A stretch of DNA of 30,172 nucleotides from a virus, in IMG/VR virus record IMGVR_UViG_3300021085_000139, positions 1-30,172 of that record. One strand, written 5' to 3'. Under the pieces are notes generated by a model. That model had not been told where the DNA came from. It ran no database searches and saw only the letters and a list, made by a program, of their open reading frames with translations. The position numbers and the translations under genes were made by a program. Below are positions 13,336 through 20,882 of the stretch, in pieces. How positions within the stretch are numbered: the stretch's first letter is position 1; the number at the start of each line of letters is the position of its first letter.

Positions 13336-13944
13336 TTAAAGCGCCGATTTTATTTGTTTTTTGATTTCTTTCATCTTAGATACTGCTGCACCTTGTTTTG
13401 CCATAGCAATATCGTGCTTATAGCTCTCTACAATAGTCTTACACTTCATTTTGTATGTAGCTGCTTCTTGTAATGTGCTTGCATATCTGTTATCTAACTC
13501 TAATAGTCTATTTACTTTGCTATCATTATCAAATAGTAAACCTTTTATAATACCCATTGCTGTTTCAAACAATGCCAATTCTTTATGAATAATTTCATTG
13601 CCTTCTTTGATATTGTAAAATGTTTTTCTAATGCCAGGTACAATAGTTGTTTTTTCCATTGTAATTTGATAATCATTTACTGTAATTGTGTCACCTTTTT
13701 TATCTAATGCAGATAATTCAATATCATTTTCTGATTCTTTTACTATCTCTTTGGTAACTTTTGTAGTAGCTTCATCTAATTTTTGTAAAATACTTAGCAT
13801 ACCTGCTGCATCTTTACTTACACCTGCTAGTTTATTAATACTTGCTTGTGTTTCTTTATCTCGTGCTACGCTACTAGGTGTTGCTTCTGCTTCGTTTAAT
13901 TTAGCAATGATATCCATCATTCCTTTTACTTCTTCTGTTGGCAT
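13336..13944 (-). CDS. hypothetical internal or structural protein, 202 aa
   Basis: A 202-residue helical protein. Two similar segments, MMDIIAKLNEAEAT (about 9-22) and MLSILQKLDEATTK (about 49-62), form an internal repeat. Each carries an L-x-E-A step like the cleavage sites of T4-type head propeptides. The middle has a beta section (DTITVNDYQITMEKTTIVPG), and the C-terminal 60 residues are basic and coiled (KMKEIKKQIKSAL). No known domain is recognised. It overlaps the upstream 69-residue gene by one base (TAATG, 13946-13942). Confidence 0.75.
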   Translation of the reverse strand: MPTEEVKGMMDIIAKLNEAEATPSSVARDKETQASINKLAGVSKDAAGMLSILQKLDEATTKVTKEIVKESENDIELSALDKKGDTITVNDYQITMEKTTIVPGIRKTFYNIKEGNEIIHKELALFETAMGIIKGLLFDNDSKVNRLLELDNRYASTLQEAATYKMKCKTIVESYKHDIAMAKQGAAVSKMKEIKKQIKSAL

Positions 13945-14153
13945 TATAGGCTCCCTTTCATACGTTCATAATATACTTTATTATTCTCCACTATCTTTTT
14001 AACAATATTTTTGTTAACTAGGCTTTGAATTAGGTAAACTTCACGTTCTGACAAATCGTCTTTGCATGTACGTTCTAATAAGTTTTCGTACATTGCACAC
14101 TCGTGAAGTGAAATAAATGTTGGAATTCCGCCTGGGGTTTCAATGCTTTTCAT
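13944..14153 (-). CDS. hypothetical protein, 69 aa
   Basis: A 69-residue protein starting MKSIETPGGIPTFISLHECA. The C-terminal 45 residues (SEREVYLIQSLVNKNIVKKI, then VENNKVYY) resemble a small winged-helix unit. Two cysteines (19 and 30) are present. It is coupled tightly: TAA directly before its ATG (14156-14151) and TAATG at its end. Function unknown. Confidence 0.7.
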   Translation of the reverse strand: MKSIETPGGIPTFISLHECAMYENLLERTCKDDLSEREVYLIQSLVNKNIVKKIVENNKVYYERMKGSL

Positions 14154-14885
14154 TTATCTCCCCAATGCCAATTGTCTTAGGCGTTCAATTTCTTGTGCGT
14201 TTATATTTACTTGTTGTTGGTTTTGAGATGAAACTTCCGCATTATTGGCTCTTTCAATATCATCTGGATCTGCACTGCCCATTCTTACTGCACCTTGTCC
14301 AGTTGGTTGTTTATTTGAACCTGCTACTGTTCTAGCTATTACATTTGCATCTCTGGCTTGATCTTGTGCTGTATTGGTATATCGTCTTTCTGTTCCTGAT
14401 GGTGAAGTTCCTTGAGCTCTAATTGTGGCTCTACTTGGTTGTGCCGATGTGGCAGTTCCGTATGCTTCTGGAATTTCTTCTTCCATATCAATTTTATGCA
14501 TGTTTTCACTATCTAACATTTTCCATTCGTCATATGACAAATAAATGTCACTGTCTGGATCGTAATACTTGCCTTCTTTTGGATCGTAATATACTGTTTT
14601 ACCACTCTTTGTTTGAATAGGACCTTCTAATCCATCACGTTCTTGATATTTTTCTCTATCAATTGATGGTAGTACTGACCAACCTTCGCTTACTGCACTT
14701 AGGTCTATAATTTCTGAGAAAGCATCGTTGTCGTCTGCTTTCATACTATTAATAAGTTTTAATGTTTGTGAAAAGGATAAATTTCTTAACTGTTCTGATA
14801 CTTGATCTTTTGTAAGTTCCATTCCGAACTTAACATTTGCAAAGTCTATTACTGTATCAATTGTACTATTGTTTATTACATCCAT
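14154..14885 (-). CDS. hypothetical structural protein, 243 aa
   Basis: A 243-residue protein starting MDVINNSTIDTVIDFANVKF. The N-terminal 60 residues are helical. A Tyr/Asp-rich beta segment (GKTVYYDPKEGKYYDPDSDI) lies near 94-115. The last 110 residues are low-complexity (Gln, Ala, Thr, Arg, Ser), likely disordered, and end in a short helix EIERLRQLALGR. Low-complexity tails of this sort occur in head-core proteins. No enzyme motif is seen. It follows the basic internal protein by 4 nt. Confidence 0.72.
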   Translation of the reverse strand: MDVINNSTIDTVIDFANVKFGMELTKDQVSEQLRNLSFSQTLKLINSMKADDNDAFSEIIDLSAVSEGWSVLPSIDREKYQERDGLEGPIQTKSGKTVYYDPKEGKYYDPDSDIYLSYDEWKMLDSENMHKIDMEEEIPEAYGTATSAQPSRATIRAQGTSPSGTERRYTNTAQDQARDANVIARTVAGSNKQPTGQGAVRMGSADPDDIERANNAEVSSQNQQQVNINAQEIERLRQLALGR

Positions 14886-14889
14886 TTTA

Positions 14890-15177
14890 TTACCCTCTCG
14901 CTTTATTTAGCCTTGCAACAATACGACTTGCTGGGCTTAATCTTTTTGTTCTTTGTGCTTTCTTCATCATACGAGCACCTTTTTGAGCTCTTGTACGTCT
15001 AAGTACAAATCTCTTTTTTAAATTTATAGGCGCCGCACATTGACTAGGATTTGCAACTGGTCTACCTTTACGTGGACCTACTGTACAACGAAAAGCTCTA
15101 CTGACTTTATCGCCTCTTTTTCTAAAAATTACTTTAGCTTCAGAAACGATTGTATTGTAAGATTCGTTTAATAGCAT
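14890..15177 (-). CDS. very basic protein, likely packaged with DNA
   Basis: A 95-residue protein with a highly basic body (RKRGDKVSRAFRCTVGPRKG; RTRAQKGARMMKKAQRTKR). I recall relatives in T4-like marine phages with the same core pattern RCTxGPRKGRxVAxPSQC-APIxxKKR. The first 15 residues (MLLNESYNTIVSEAK) are acidic or neutral and amphipathic and contain I-V-S-E-A. This fits a T4-type capsid-targeting propeptide cut after (L/I)xE by the prohead protease. So an internal head protein is likely. The start has GGAC as Shine-Dalgarno, made by the end of the upstream gene. Confidence 0.75.
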   Translation of the reverse strand: MLLNESYNTIVSEAKVIFRKRGDKVSRAFRCTVGPRKGRPVANPSQCAAPINLKKRFVLRRTRAQKGARMMKKAQRTKRLSPASRIVARLNKARG

Positions 15178-15179
15178 TG

Positions 15180-15464
15180 TTACTGTCCTATCAATGGTGT
15201 AACTGTATTTAAATTTAACAACAATAACACTACAGTAGATAATAATCCTGCAATAACTGTTGCTGCCGCTCCAATAACTAGTTTATTACTAGATAGTGAT
15301 GCTGCTGTTTGTTTTTCTGATACCTTCGCCATGGCATCTGTTAACGAGTCTACTTTAGCCTCGAGTCTGTTTAATTTTTCTTCTAACACGCGATATCTCT
15401 CCGCACATAAATCTACATGTGCCTCTAGATTTTCACGCTCAAGTCTTGACTGATTCATTGCCAT
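15180..15464 (-). CDS. coiled-coil membrane protein, XhlA-like
   Basis: A 94-residue protein. Residues about 5-60 form a heptad coiled coil (RYRVLEEKLNRLEAKVDSLT). Residues about 66-86 form one hydrophobic helix (VIGAAATVIAGLLSTVVLLL). This build is shared with XhlA-type phage proteins tied to holin action and with small phage membrane anchors. It is the first gene after the late promoter 15537-15544, with an unusually long 72-nt leader. A lysis role is possible but unproven. Confidence 0.72.
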   Translation of the reverse strand: MAMNQSRLERENLEAHVDLCAERYRVLEEKLNRLEAKVDSLTDAMAKVSEKQTAASLSSNKLVIGAAATVIAGLLSTVVLLLLNLNTVTPLIGQ

Positions 15465-15536
15465 ATTTTGTTCTCACAATCTTTAGCAGCGTCTTAATAG
15501 AGCTGATTTAATTAAAGTACATCCTTGCACTTATTG

Positions 15537-15544
15537 TATTTATA
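15537..15544 (-). promoter_or_regulatory. late promoter TATAAATA
   Basis: A perfect T4 late consensus followed by C. It overlaps the stop codon (15542-15540) of the 151-residue gene. It drives the unit 15464-13336. Confidence 0.72.
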
Positions 15545-15995
15545 TGTTTTCTCTATATTTAAAGTATGTGTTTTTACTCACTGTCTTTGTATCTATAATT
15601 TCAGGATTAATAATTGCCGTTTCATCTAAAGTTCCATGAACTGGCGTTGCATTAAAATCCTCATCTAACATATAAACACTATTATTCTCTTTATTCCAAG
15701 CATCTGCTGTTTCACTAGCAAATTTTAATACCCAAACATCATGTAATCCGGTAAAATTACTACCAAATTGATGATCAGCTAAATCTTCTGCGTCTAACTT
15801 TTCAACACTGCTTAATACAGGTTGAGATCTTAAACTTATACTTTGAATAAAAGTATTTAAATTTTGGGCTTGAAAAAATCCTTTAGAGTTACCCTTAGGA
15901 CTGACTACACCCGTGTCTGTTATATCTATCAGTGTATACACTGTATAAAAATCTGTTGAACCCGTTAAGACCTCTACAGGTCTACTTGTTCCCAT
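15540..15995 (-). CDS. conserved-type structural protein, 151 aa
   Basis: A 151-residue protein starting MGTSRPVEVLTGSTDFYTVY and rich in beta strands. It has phrases (YTLIDITDTGVVSPKGNSKG; FQAQNLNTFIQSISLRSQPV; DETAIINPEIIDT) that I recall from uncharacterised proteins of T4-like cyanophages. No motif gives a function. It lies downstream of the 255-residue late gene and shares the end of its frame (boundary at 15995). Confidence 0.75.
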   Translation of the reverse strand: MGTSRPVEVLTGSTDFYTVYTLIDITDTGVVSPKGNSKGFFQAQNLNTFIQSISLRSQPVLSSVEKLDAEDLADHQFGSNFTGLHDVWVLKFASETADAWNKENNSVYMLDEDFNATPVHGTLDETAIINPEIIDTKTVSKNTYFKYRENI

Positions 15996-16762
15996 TACTC
16001 TTGGTCCATGCCAGTCAATTTACCAGCAGTATAACCTGCCGCAAAAGCTGCCGCACCACGCATAATACGTTTTCCAATACTTTGCTTTTCGCCATCTTTT
16101 AAGTTTAAACCATGTTCTTCGGAATACTTTTTAAATGGAATCATTAAGTCACTTCGTCTAGCATTTATTCTATAATGTTTATTTAATTGTGTAGCCGCCA
16201 ATTGTTGTTGTTGTGTAGTTAACTTAGTCCAGTCACCTACTAATCTTCTGGCTGCTCTTAATTTTGGATCTTGTATAGCTAATTGTCCTTCAAGTTTATA
16301 AAAAAATGCTTGTGCTTGACCGGCTGTCATATTTCCTGATTGAAGTTGTTTTAAAAATTGTCTTATCTTAGGCTGACTTATTTGCACTTTATTGAATAGT
16401 AATTTATCTGCTTCTGTATTTGTAAACCCTTCTGGTTTTAAAAGAGCGTGTAATGTTTGGTAAACATCTGTGCCACTTGGACTAGGTCTACTAAACCCAC
16501 CATACATTCCTGTTTTACGTGCATACTCTTTAGCCACTGGTGCATACTTATAATCATTTGACATAGCATATAAACTCATAAGACCTACAAACAGATGATC
16601 AGTTAATCCTCTAGCACCTTCTTTACTAAGTTGTTGTCTTGTTTTAAACATACGAGCTTCGCCTAGAGATTGAATAAACTCTAAACCATTATTTTCGTCA
16701 CCTAATGTATGTCCGCCTTCCATGGCTGCATACTGTTTTAATGTATATTTTTCTTCGCTCAT
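15995..16762 (-). CDS. hypothetical late protein, 255 aa
   Basis: A 255-residue protein if the start is the ATG 16762-16760. It shares a base with the stop of the upstream gene (TAATG) and begins MSEEKYTLKQYAAMEGGHTL. A longer frame from 16792 would add ten residues that are out-of-frame coding of the upstream gene, so I reject it. The protein is helical and fairly basic, with a Gln-rich helix near the centre (LTTQQQQLAATQLNKHYRIN) and a Gly/Ala-rich C-terminus (RGAAAFAAGYTAGKLTG) that may be amphipathic or membrane-seeking. Function unknown. Confidence 0.75.
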   Translation of the reverse strand: MSEEKYTLKQYAAMEGGHTLGDENNGLEFIQSLGEARMFKTRQQLSKEGARGLTDHLFVGLMSLYAMSNDYKYAPVAKEYARKTGMYGGFSRPSPSGTDVYQTLHALLKPEGFTNTEADKLLFNKVQISQPKIRQFLKQLQSGNMTAGQAQAFFYKLEGQLAIQDPKLRAARRLVGDWTKLTTQQQQLAATQLNKHYRINARRSDLMIPFKKYSEEHGLNLKDGEKQSIGKRIMRGAAAFAAGYTAGKLTGMDQE

Positions 16763-16956
16763 TATATATTCTCTTTTGCTATCATATCGCATGTGTTACT
16801 TGCATAAGTCTTAAACCATCTAGGAGCAAATGCATGTATAAACACTGCAAGCATTGCCTTCTTTAATCTCCATGCAATACCCATTGCATGTTTAAAGTGT
16901 TGCCAACGTGTCATGTTAACTTCTTCTAAATGTAATTTACATTGCTTACTATACAT
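16762..16956 (-). CDS. small DUF6356-like membrane-associated protein
   Basis: A 64-residue protein. From residue 15 (MTRWQHFKHAMGIAWRLKKA) through FIHAFAPRWF to the Ser/Asn-rich end, it follows the pattern of DUF6356 proteins: an H-F helix, a hydrophobic helix and an H-x-x-x-P turn. The ATG used here (16956) directly follows the upstream TAA and has AGGA 7 nt before it. An inner ATG at 16914 would give 50 residues and fits family length better, so the start is open. Confidence 0.65.
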   Translation of the reverse strand: MYSKQCKLHLEEVNMTRWQHFKHAMGIAWRLKKAMLAVFIHAFAPRWFKTYASNTCDMIAKENI

Positions 16957-18141
16957 TTATCTTTCCTTTGCCATGTTAGCCGCTGTAAAGCCTGCTCTAT
17001 TTACCAATTTAACATCTTTGTCTACTACATATCCTTCGCCGCCTCGTTCGCCACTTGTGTATGATTCAACATCTGCGTCTTGTGAATCTAATGCAGTAAT
17101 AACCATATTCTTAACTTTCATAATTCCTCTAATGAAATTAAACGTTGCATTAAACCCATCTATATTACTATTTATATACTCGCCCAGACGTTGTTTTTTA
17201 GGTGCTGATAGTTTACTACCATCTAACCATTTCATAAAGTCTGAACCTAATTTATCTAAGCCGCCTGTTTTTACTGTTGCATTAATATATGCATAAAGTA
17301 TTTTGCCAAAGTCGGCCATTTTTAATTCTGGTGGTACATTGAATAACTTATCAATTGCACCTGCATGTTTGCCTACAAACGCATCTAATTCGTCTATTGC
17401 AGGAACATCTATACCTGGTGATTTTTGTACCATTACTGGTGGCATAATAAATGTTGGTCCACCTTGAAACTGTGTCATATCAATATTACTTTTTTCGCCG
17501 TCTAGTCCAATTGCCATATGTACAACTACACCAACATCGCTTTCTGCAATTTTTTTACCTACGTCACTATCTACTTTTACTTTATATGTTGTAGTGTTTG
17601 GAGTGAATACATATTTGTTATCTTCTACTTGTGGCGTTGTAAACCATAGTAAATCTCCATGTGCGTATCCTCTAAAATCTGCTGGTACTGTTGCTTCTAC
17701 TTTAGGCCAAATGCTTTTCATTTTGCCAGCAAACTCACCATAATCTTGTGGGTTCTTAGCATATCCAGGACGATTTTTTAACATGCCTTCTAAATCATCT
17801 GCACTAGTAACTTTACCGTCATAACCTTTTGCACTAAATCCACTTTTATCTGTTAATACAAATTCACCCTTTTCGTTGCGGCCAAATATAACCGCAGGTG
17901 AACCGTCCCATTTAACAGTAACAGTATTAGGTTGTTGTTCTACTTGATGTAATGTTGCGATGGCTTTTTTAGCACCGTTGCTACCATCCCATAAGATAAG
18001 ATCTTCTAAATGTTGAATACGTGCATCTTCATTTAGGTCTTGTGCTGTAGGTGTATATAAACCTTTGCCTTTTAATCTAATGTTTCTGAAGTTTCTAGGT
18101 TTACGCTTTTTAGTACCTGCTAAAATATCATCTATTTTCAT
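16957..18141 (-). CDS. KxDG nucleotidyltransferase-like protein (DUF6267-type)
   Basis: A 394-residue protein. At 77-80 it has KWDG (VKWDGSPAVIFGR), the motif I pattern of DNA/RNA ligases and capping enzymes, in which the Lys takes the AMP. Further ligase-like signs come in order: a RGYAHGDLLW strand (157-166, motif III-like), GVVVHMA (204-210), EGYVV (369-373, motif IV-like) and VKLVNR (377-382, motif V-like, K378). The 160 residues between the last two blocks are an unusually large insert, mostly helical. I recall relatives in many T4-like marine phages, listed as uncharacterised. It is encoded in a late unit, overlapping the upstream gene by ATGA (18141-18138), so nick sealing or end modification at packaging or in the virion is possible. 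Activity is inferred only from motifs. Confidence 0.75.
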   Translation of the reverse strand: MKIDDILAGTKKRKPRNFRNIRLKGKGLYTPTAQDLNEDARIQHLEDLILWDGSNGAKKAIATLHQVEQQPNTVTVKWDGSPAVIFGRNEKGEFVLTDKSGFSAKGYDGKVTSADDLEGMLKNRPGYAKNPQDYGEFAGKMKSIWPKVEATVPADFRGYAHGDLLWFTTPQVEDNKYVFTPNTTTYKVKVDSDVGKKIAESDVGVVVHMAIGLDGEKSNIDMTQFQGGPTFIMPPVMVQKSPGIDVPAIDELDAFVGKHAGAIDKLFNVPPELKMADFGKILYAYINATVKTGGLDKLGSDFMKWLDGSKLSAPKKQRLGEYINSNIDGFNATFNFIRGIMKVKNMVITALDSQDADVESYTSGERGGEGYVVDKDVKLVNRAGFTAANMAKER

Positions 18142-18386
18142 TTTGGACCCCTGATCTTTTTAACACCTCGGTTAAAACGTTCTGGGTCCCTATTTTTGAT
18201 ACTTAACATGATACGTTTAGTAAGATCCTGAGCGGTATCATCGTCGTAGTTAGTGTCGATCATCTCTAGAATATTAATAATACTGCTAATAGCATTGTTT
18301 CCTTTGCTTTCAAGAATAGCAGTTTTATCTTTTTTTGGTGCTAAAGAGTTAATTTCCTCTAATAAGCTACGAGTACGTTTTTTCAT
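18138..18386 (-). CDS. small basic hypothetical protein, 82 aa
   Basis: An 82-residue protein starting MKKRTRSLLEEINSLAPKKD. It is basic at both ends (RFNRGVKKIRGPK) with a helical, acidic centre (NILEMIDTNYDDDTAQDL). It is first in the late unit behind the promoter 18419-18426 and has GGAG in its leader. It overlaps the KxDG gene by ATGA, so the two may be made in fixed ratio. No known domain. Confidence 0.72.
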   Translation of the reverse strand: MKKRTRSLLEEINSLAPKKDKTAILESKGNNAISSIINILEMIDTNYDDDTAQDLTKRIMLSIKNRDPERFNRGVKKIRGPK

Positions 18387-18418
18387 GTGTTATATCTCCA
18401 GTATAGTTACCTATATAG

Positions 18419-18426
18419 TATTTATC
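18419..18426 (-). promoter_or_regulatory. late-type promoter GATAAATA
   Basis: GATAAATAC on the minus strand, between the end of the helicase gene (18434) and the 82-residue gene. It marks the switch from the early primase-helicase unit to the late unit 18386-15540. Confidence 0.6.
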
Positions 18427-18433
18427 TATTTTA

Positions 18434-19837
18434 CTAACTATTACTACGTTTTAGCAAACCGCGAAGTTTATCATGCCCTGCTATTGTATTCTCTACCACA
18501 CTATTTTCTGCAATATTCTTCTCTTGATGTGTTACTTTGTTCTGTGCTTTAATCTTTTCAAACATAGCACTAGGTTGATTCATAGTAGATCCTGCTTCAT
18601 CTTCATCTAAATCTTCAATACGTAAGCCTGCTATATCAAATTTTAAGTCTACTTTTTGTCCAACACCACTACTACTACGTGTTTTCATAAATTGTACTTG
18701 ATAACGCCCTCGTTCACGCATTGCTTGGCTTGTAAAGATACCAATTACATTATCTGCTGTTTGTACTTTACTTAAACCACCTGCAATATGCGAATGATCA
18801 AACTCTACTTCTTCGACTGCTGCCCTGTTTAACTGTGATGCAGTAGCAAACAATATATCATGTTCTACTGCAAAATTACGCATTTCTTCTGATACAAACT
18901 TGTCTTTGATATATAAATCACTTGGACTAACTTTGCTTTGTGCTGGCATCATAAGATCTAAATAGTCAATTAATACGCCGTCTACTTTAATATCATTTTT
19001 AACTTCAAACTCACGCAAATAACTAGAAACACTATTAATAGTAATACCATTTGGTAATTGTACAATTTGTAATTTACCTGCTTTTTTACCTTGCATACGT
19101 ACTTTTAAATCTACATCATCTTTGTTCTTAAACACATCACGTGTATTCATTCCAGTAATCATACTATCTAATCGCATACTAGATAATTCTTCACTAAGCT
19201 CTAATGTAATGTATACAACATTAAGTCCTGCAATTGACCAGTTAAGTGCTAAGTTCTGCAAGAACAAACTTTTACCACCACCCGATGGTGCAGCAAATAT
19301 GTTTAGTTCGCCTCTGTTAAATCCACCATATAATTTACTATCAATTTCTTTCCAACCAGTACTTGTTCCACCTCGTTGATTACGAACTCGTTCAATACGC
19401 TCTGCTGGATCTTCCCAATAATCAGTACCCATGTGTTTAGCAAGTCCAATTTGAACTGCTTCTTTAATTCTTCTTTCTACAGGACCATATTGTCCTTTTT
19501 CTAACATATCAGCACTTTCAAGTATTGCACCTTCTAATGCTTTGTGTTTACAAAATGTTTCAAACTCATCAATAAACCAATTTTGATGACGCTCATCTAC
19601 ATCTTTTAATTCTTGTAATTCTATATTTGTTGTTGCTTTGATTTGTTCTAATGTAGGTAATGCACTATAACCAGATGCATGTTCTTGTATAAATTCTACT
19701 GCCTTTCTCAATTCTCTATCAAAGTATAACGGATCAATAATTCCGTTAACCCTAGCAAATAGATCCTTGTCTTGTGCTAAAAATTCTACAAACAATCGTT
19801 GTAAGTCTACGTTATATTCTTTTACCTGTTCATTCAT
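18434..19837 (-). CDS. 41: replicative DNA helicase, DnaB/T4 gp41-like
   Basis: A 467-residue hexameric 5'-3' helicase that unwinds the fork and works with the primase encoded just upstream. The N-terminal helical domain is about 1-130. The RecA-like core follows, with Walker A APSGGGKS (about 183-190), a Walker B strand ending VLIDYLDLM (about 280-290) and a later Gln/Arg sensor segment (FMKTRSSSGVGQK). The start is ATG 19837, which overlaps the primase stop as ATGA. A TTG two codons earlier is in frame but less likely. A possible internal promoter (19907-19935) could give extra helicase. Confidence 0.95.
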   Translation of the reverse strand: MNEQVKEYNVDLQRLFVEFLAQDKDLFARVNGIIDPLYFDRELRKAVEFIQEHASGYSALPTLEQIKATTNIELQELKDVDERHQNWFIDEFETFCKHKALEGAILESADMLEKGQYGPVERRIKEAVQIGLAKHMGTDYWEDPAERIERVRNQRGGTSTGWKEIDSKLYGGFNRGELNIFAAPSGGGKSLFLQNLALNWSIAGLNVVYITLELSEELSSMRLDSMITGMNTRDVFKNKDDVDLKVRMQGKKAGKLQIVQLPNGITINSVSSYLREFEVKNDIKVDGVLIDYLDLMMPAQSKVSPSDLYIKDKFVSEEMRNFAVEHDILFATASQLNRAAVEEVEFDHSHIAGGLSKVQTADNVIGIFTSQAMRERGRYQVQFMKTRSSSGVGQKVDLKFDIAGLRIEDLDEDEAGSTMNQPSAMFEKIKAQNKVTHQEKNIAENSVVENTIAGHDKLRGLLKRSNS

Positions 19838-20847
19838 TTGCAATACTTTCTCATCATTAATTCAATTTTTGTTTTATTACTTTCAGCACTATTAAGTATA
19901 CTACTTATTGTATACAATCTTCCGTATTTTGTCAAGCTATCTGATGCATCTTTGCAATCTTTCCATTCGGGAAACGCAACGCTCCAACCATGCTTTATTG
20001 CTGCCTTGCACATTAACTTTCCGGCTTCGTCTGCATCTGGTAATATTATAATACGTTTATTTAAACTATGTAATATATCTGCTTGATCTTCGTTTATGTT
20101 ATTACTACCAATTGCACACCCGTCTGTTACAATAGCATCAAGTTGTCCTTCGCTCACAATAACAATTTCTTTATCAGATGTTTGTCTATCTAAACCATAT
20201 ACAAAATCTTTTTTAGGTTGCTGATTATAGTACTTAGGCATTCCGTCAGGAATATTATTGCCTGCCCATCTTGCAGTATAACCTACTACTTTGCCTTTGT
20301 ATGTAAATGGCAATATAAAACGTTTACTAACTCTGCCATGTTGTTTACTTGGACTCCACATAAACCTATCATCTGTAATATCAAATCCACGATCAGTTAA
20401 GTACATTACTGCATTTGTCCAATCTTCATTTGGTTCTGTAAATTCCATAAAAGGTTTAGCATCTTCTGGTAGTTCTTTTTCATCCCAATCAATAACTAGT
20501 TTTTTACGCTTTTCAGTTTTTATTAATAGTGTTGCTACATCTTGTTCACGCAATAATTCAAGTTGTATACGTTGTATATCTGCCTCATCGGCACCTAATG
20601 TAGTTAATAGTTGCTTTAGCCTTAGTGTAATCTTACCCTGTGGACTCCAACCAGTTTTAAAATTACAATTAAAACAATTATACTGAAATTTATCACTATC
20701 GAAATGAAACCCGCCTCTGCCTTTAGTATCTGGTCTTGCTTGCCCATTACGTACACACATAGGACAATTACCATGTACCCAACCACTAGGAGTTGTTCGC
20801 CAATTGCTAGGAACCAGAGTTCTGACGTATTCATTCATTATAGTCAT
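19834..20847 (-). CDS. 61: DNA primase, T4 gp61-like
   Basis: A 337-residue primase that makes RNA primers at the fork. A CxxC...CxxC zinc ribbon is at Cys28/31 (NCPMC) and Cys58/61 (NCFNC). The Toprim domain shows VSEGQLDA with Glu233 and ILPDADEAG with Asp271 and Asp273. Order and length fit phage primases of the gp61 type. It has a strong promoter whose -10 ends 7 nt before the ATG at 20847 and has no Shine-Dalgarno, so it is probably translated from a leaderless mRNA. An inner ATG at 20838 is the alternative start. It overlaps helicase by 4 nt. Confidence 0.93.
   Translation of the reverse strand: MTIMNEYVRTLVPSNWRTTPSGWVHGNCPMCVRNGQARPDTKGRGGFHFDSDKFQYNCFNCNFKTGWSPQGKITLRLKQLLTTLGADEADIQRIQLELLREQDVATLLIKTEKRKKLVIDWDEKELPEDAKPFMEFTEPNEDWTNAVMYLTDRGFDITDDRFMWSPSKQHGRVSKRFILPFTYKGKVVGYTARWAGNNIPDGMPKYYNQQPKKDFVYGLDRQTSDKEIVIVSEGQLDAIVTDGCAIGSNNINEDQADILHSLNKRIIILPDADEAGKLMCKAAIKHGWSVAFPEWKDCKDASDSLTKYGRLYTISSILNSAESNKTKIELMMRKYCK
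19907..19935 (-). promoter_or_regulatory. possible internal promoter for the helicase gene
   Basis: Inside the primase coding sequence the minus strand has TTGACA (19935-19930), a 17-nt spacer and TACAAT (19912-19907), 70 nt before the helicase ATG. The hexamers and spacing are good, but it lies within codons and could be chance. Confidence 0.4.
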
Positions 20848-20853
20848 GTGTAT

Positions 20854-20882
20854 ATATTACACTCTAACTACGACTTTGTCAA
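20854..20882 (-). promoter_or_regulatory. sigma70-type early promoter, leaderless type
   Basis: TTGACA (20882-20877), 17-nt spacer, TAATAT (20859-20854). The primase ATG begins 7 nt past the -10. The -35 and most of the spacer are inside the last codons of the 277-residue structural gene. Confidence 0.85.

Noticed and set aside
17169-17176. Perfect TATAAATA inside the KxDG gene
   Set aside because: More than 200 nt from the next start, within codons, and expected by chance in such AT-rich DNA.
20291-20686. Plus-strand open frame of 131 codons opposite the primase
   Set aside because: The minus strand codes for a well-supported primase; the frame is Ser/Cys-rich shadow sequence.
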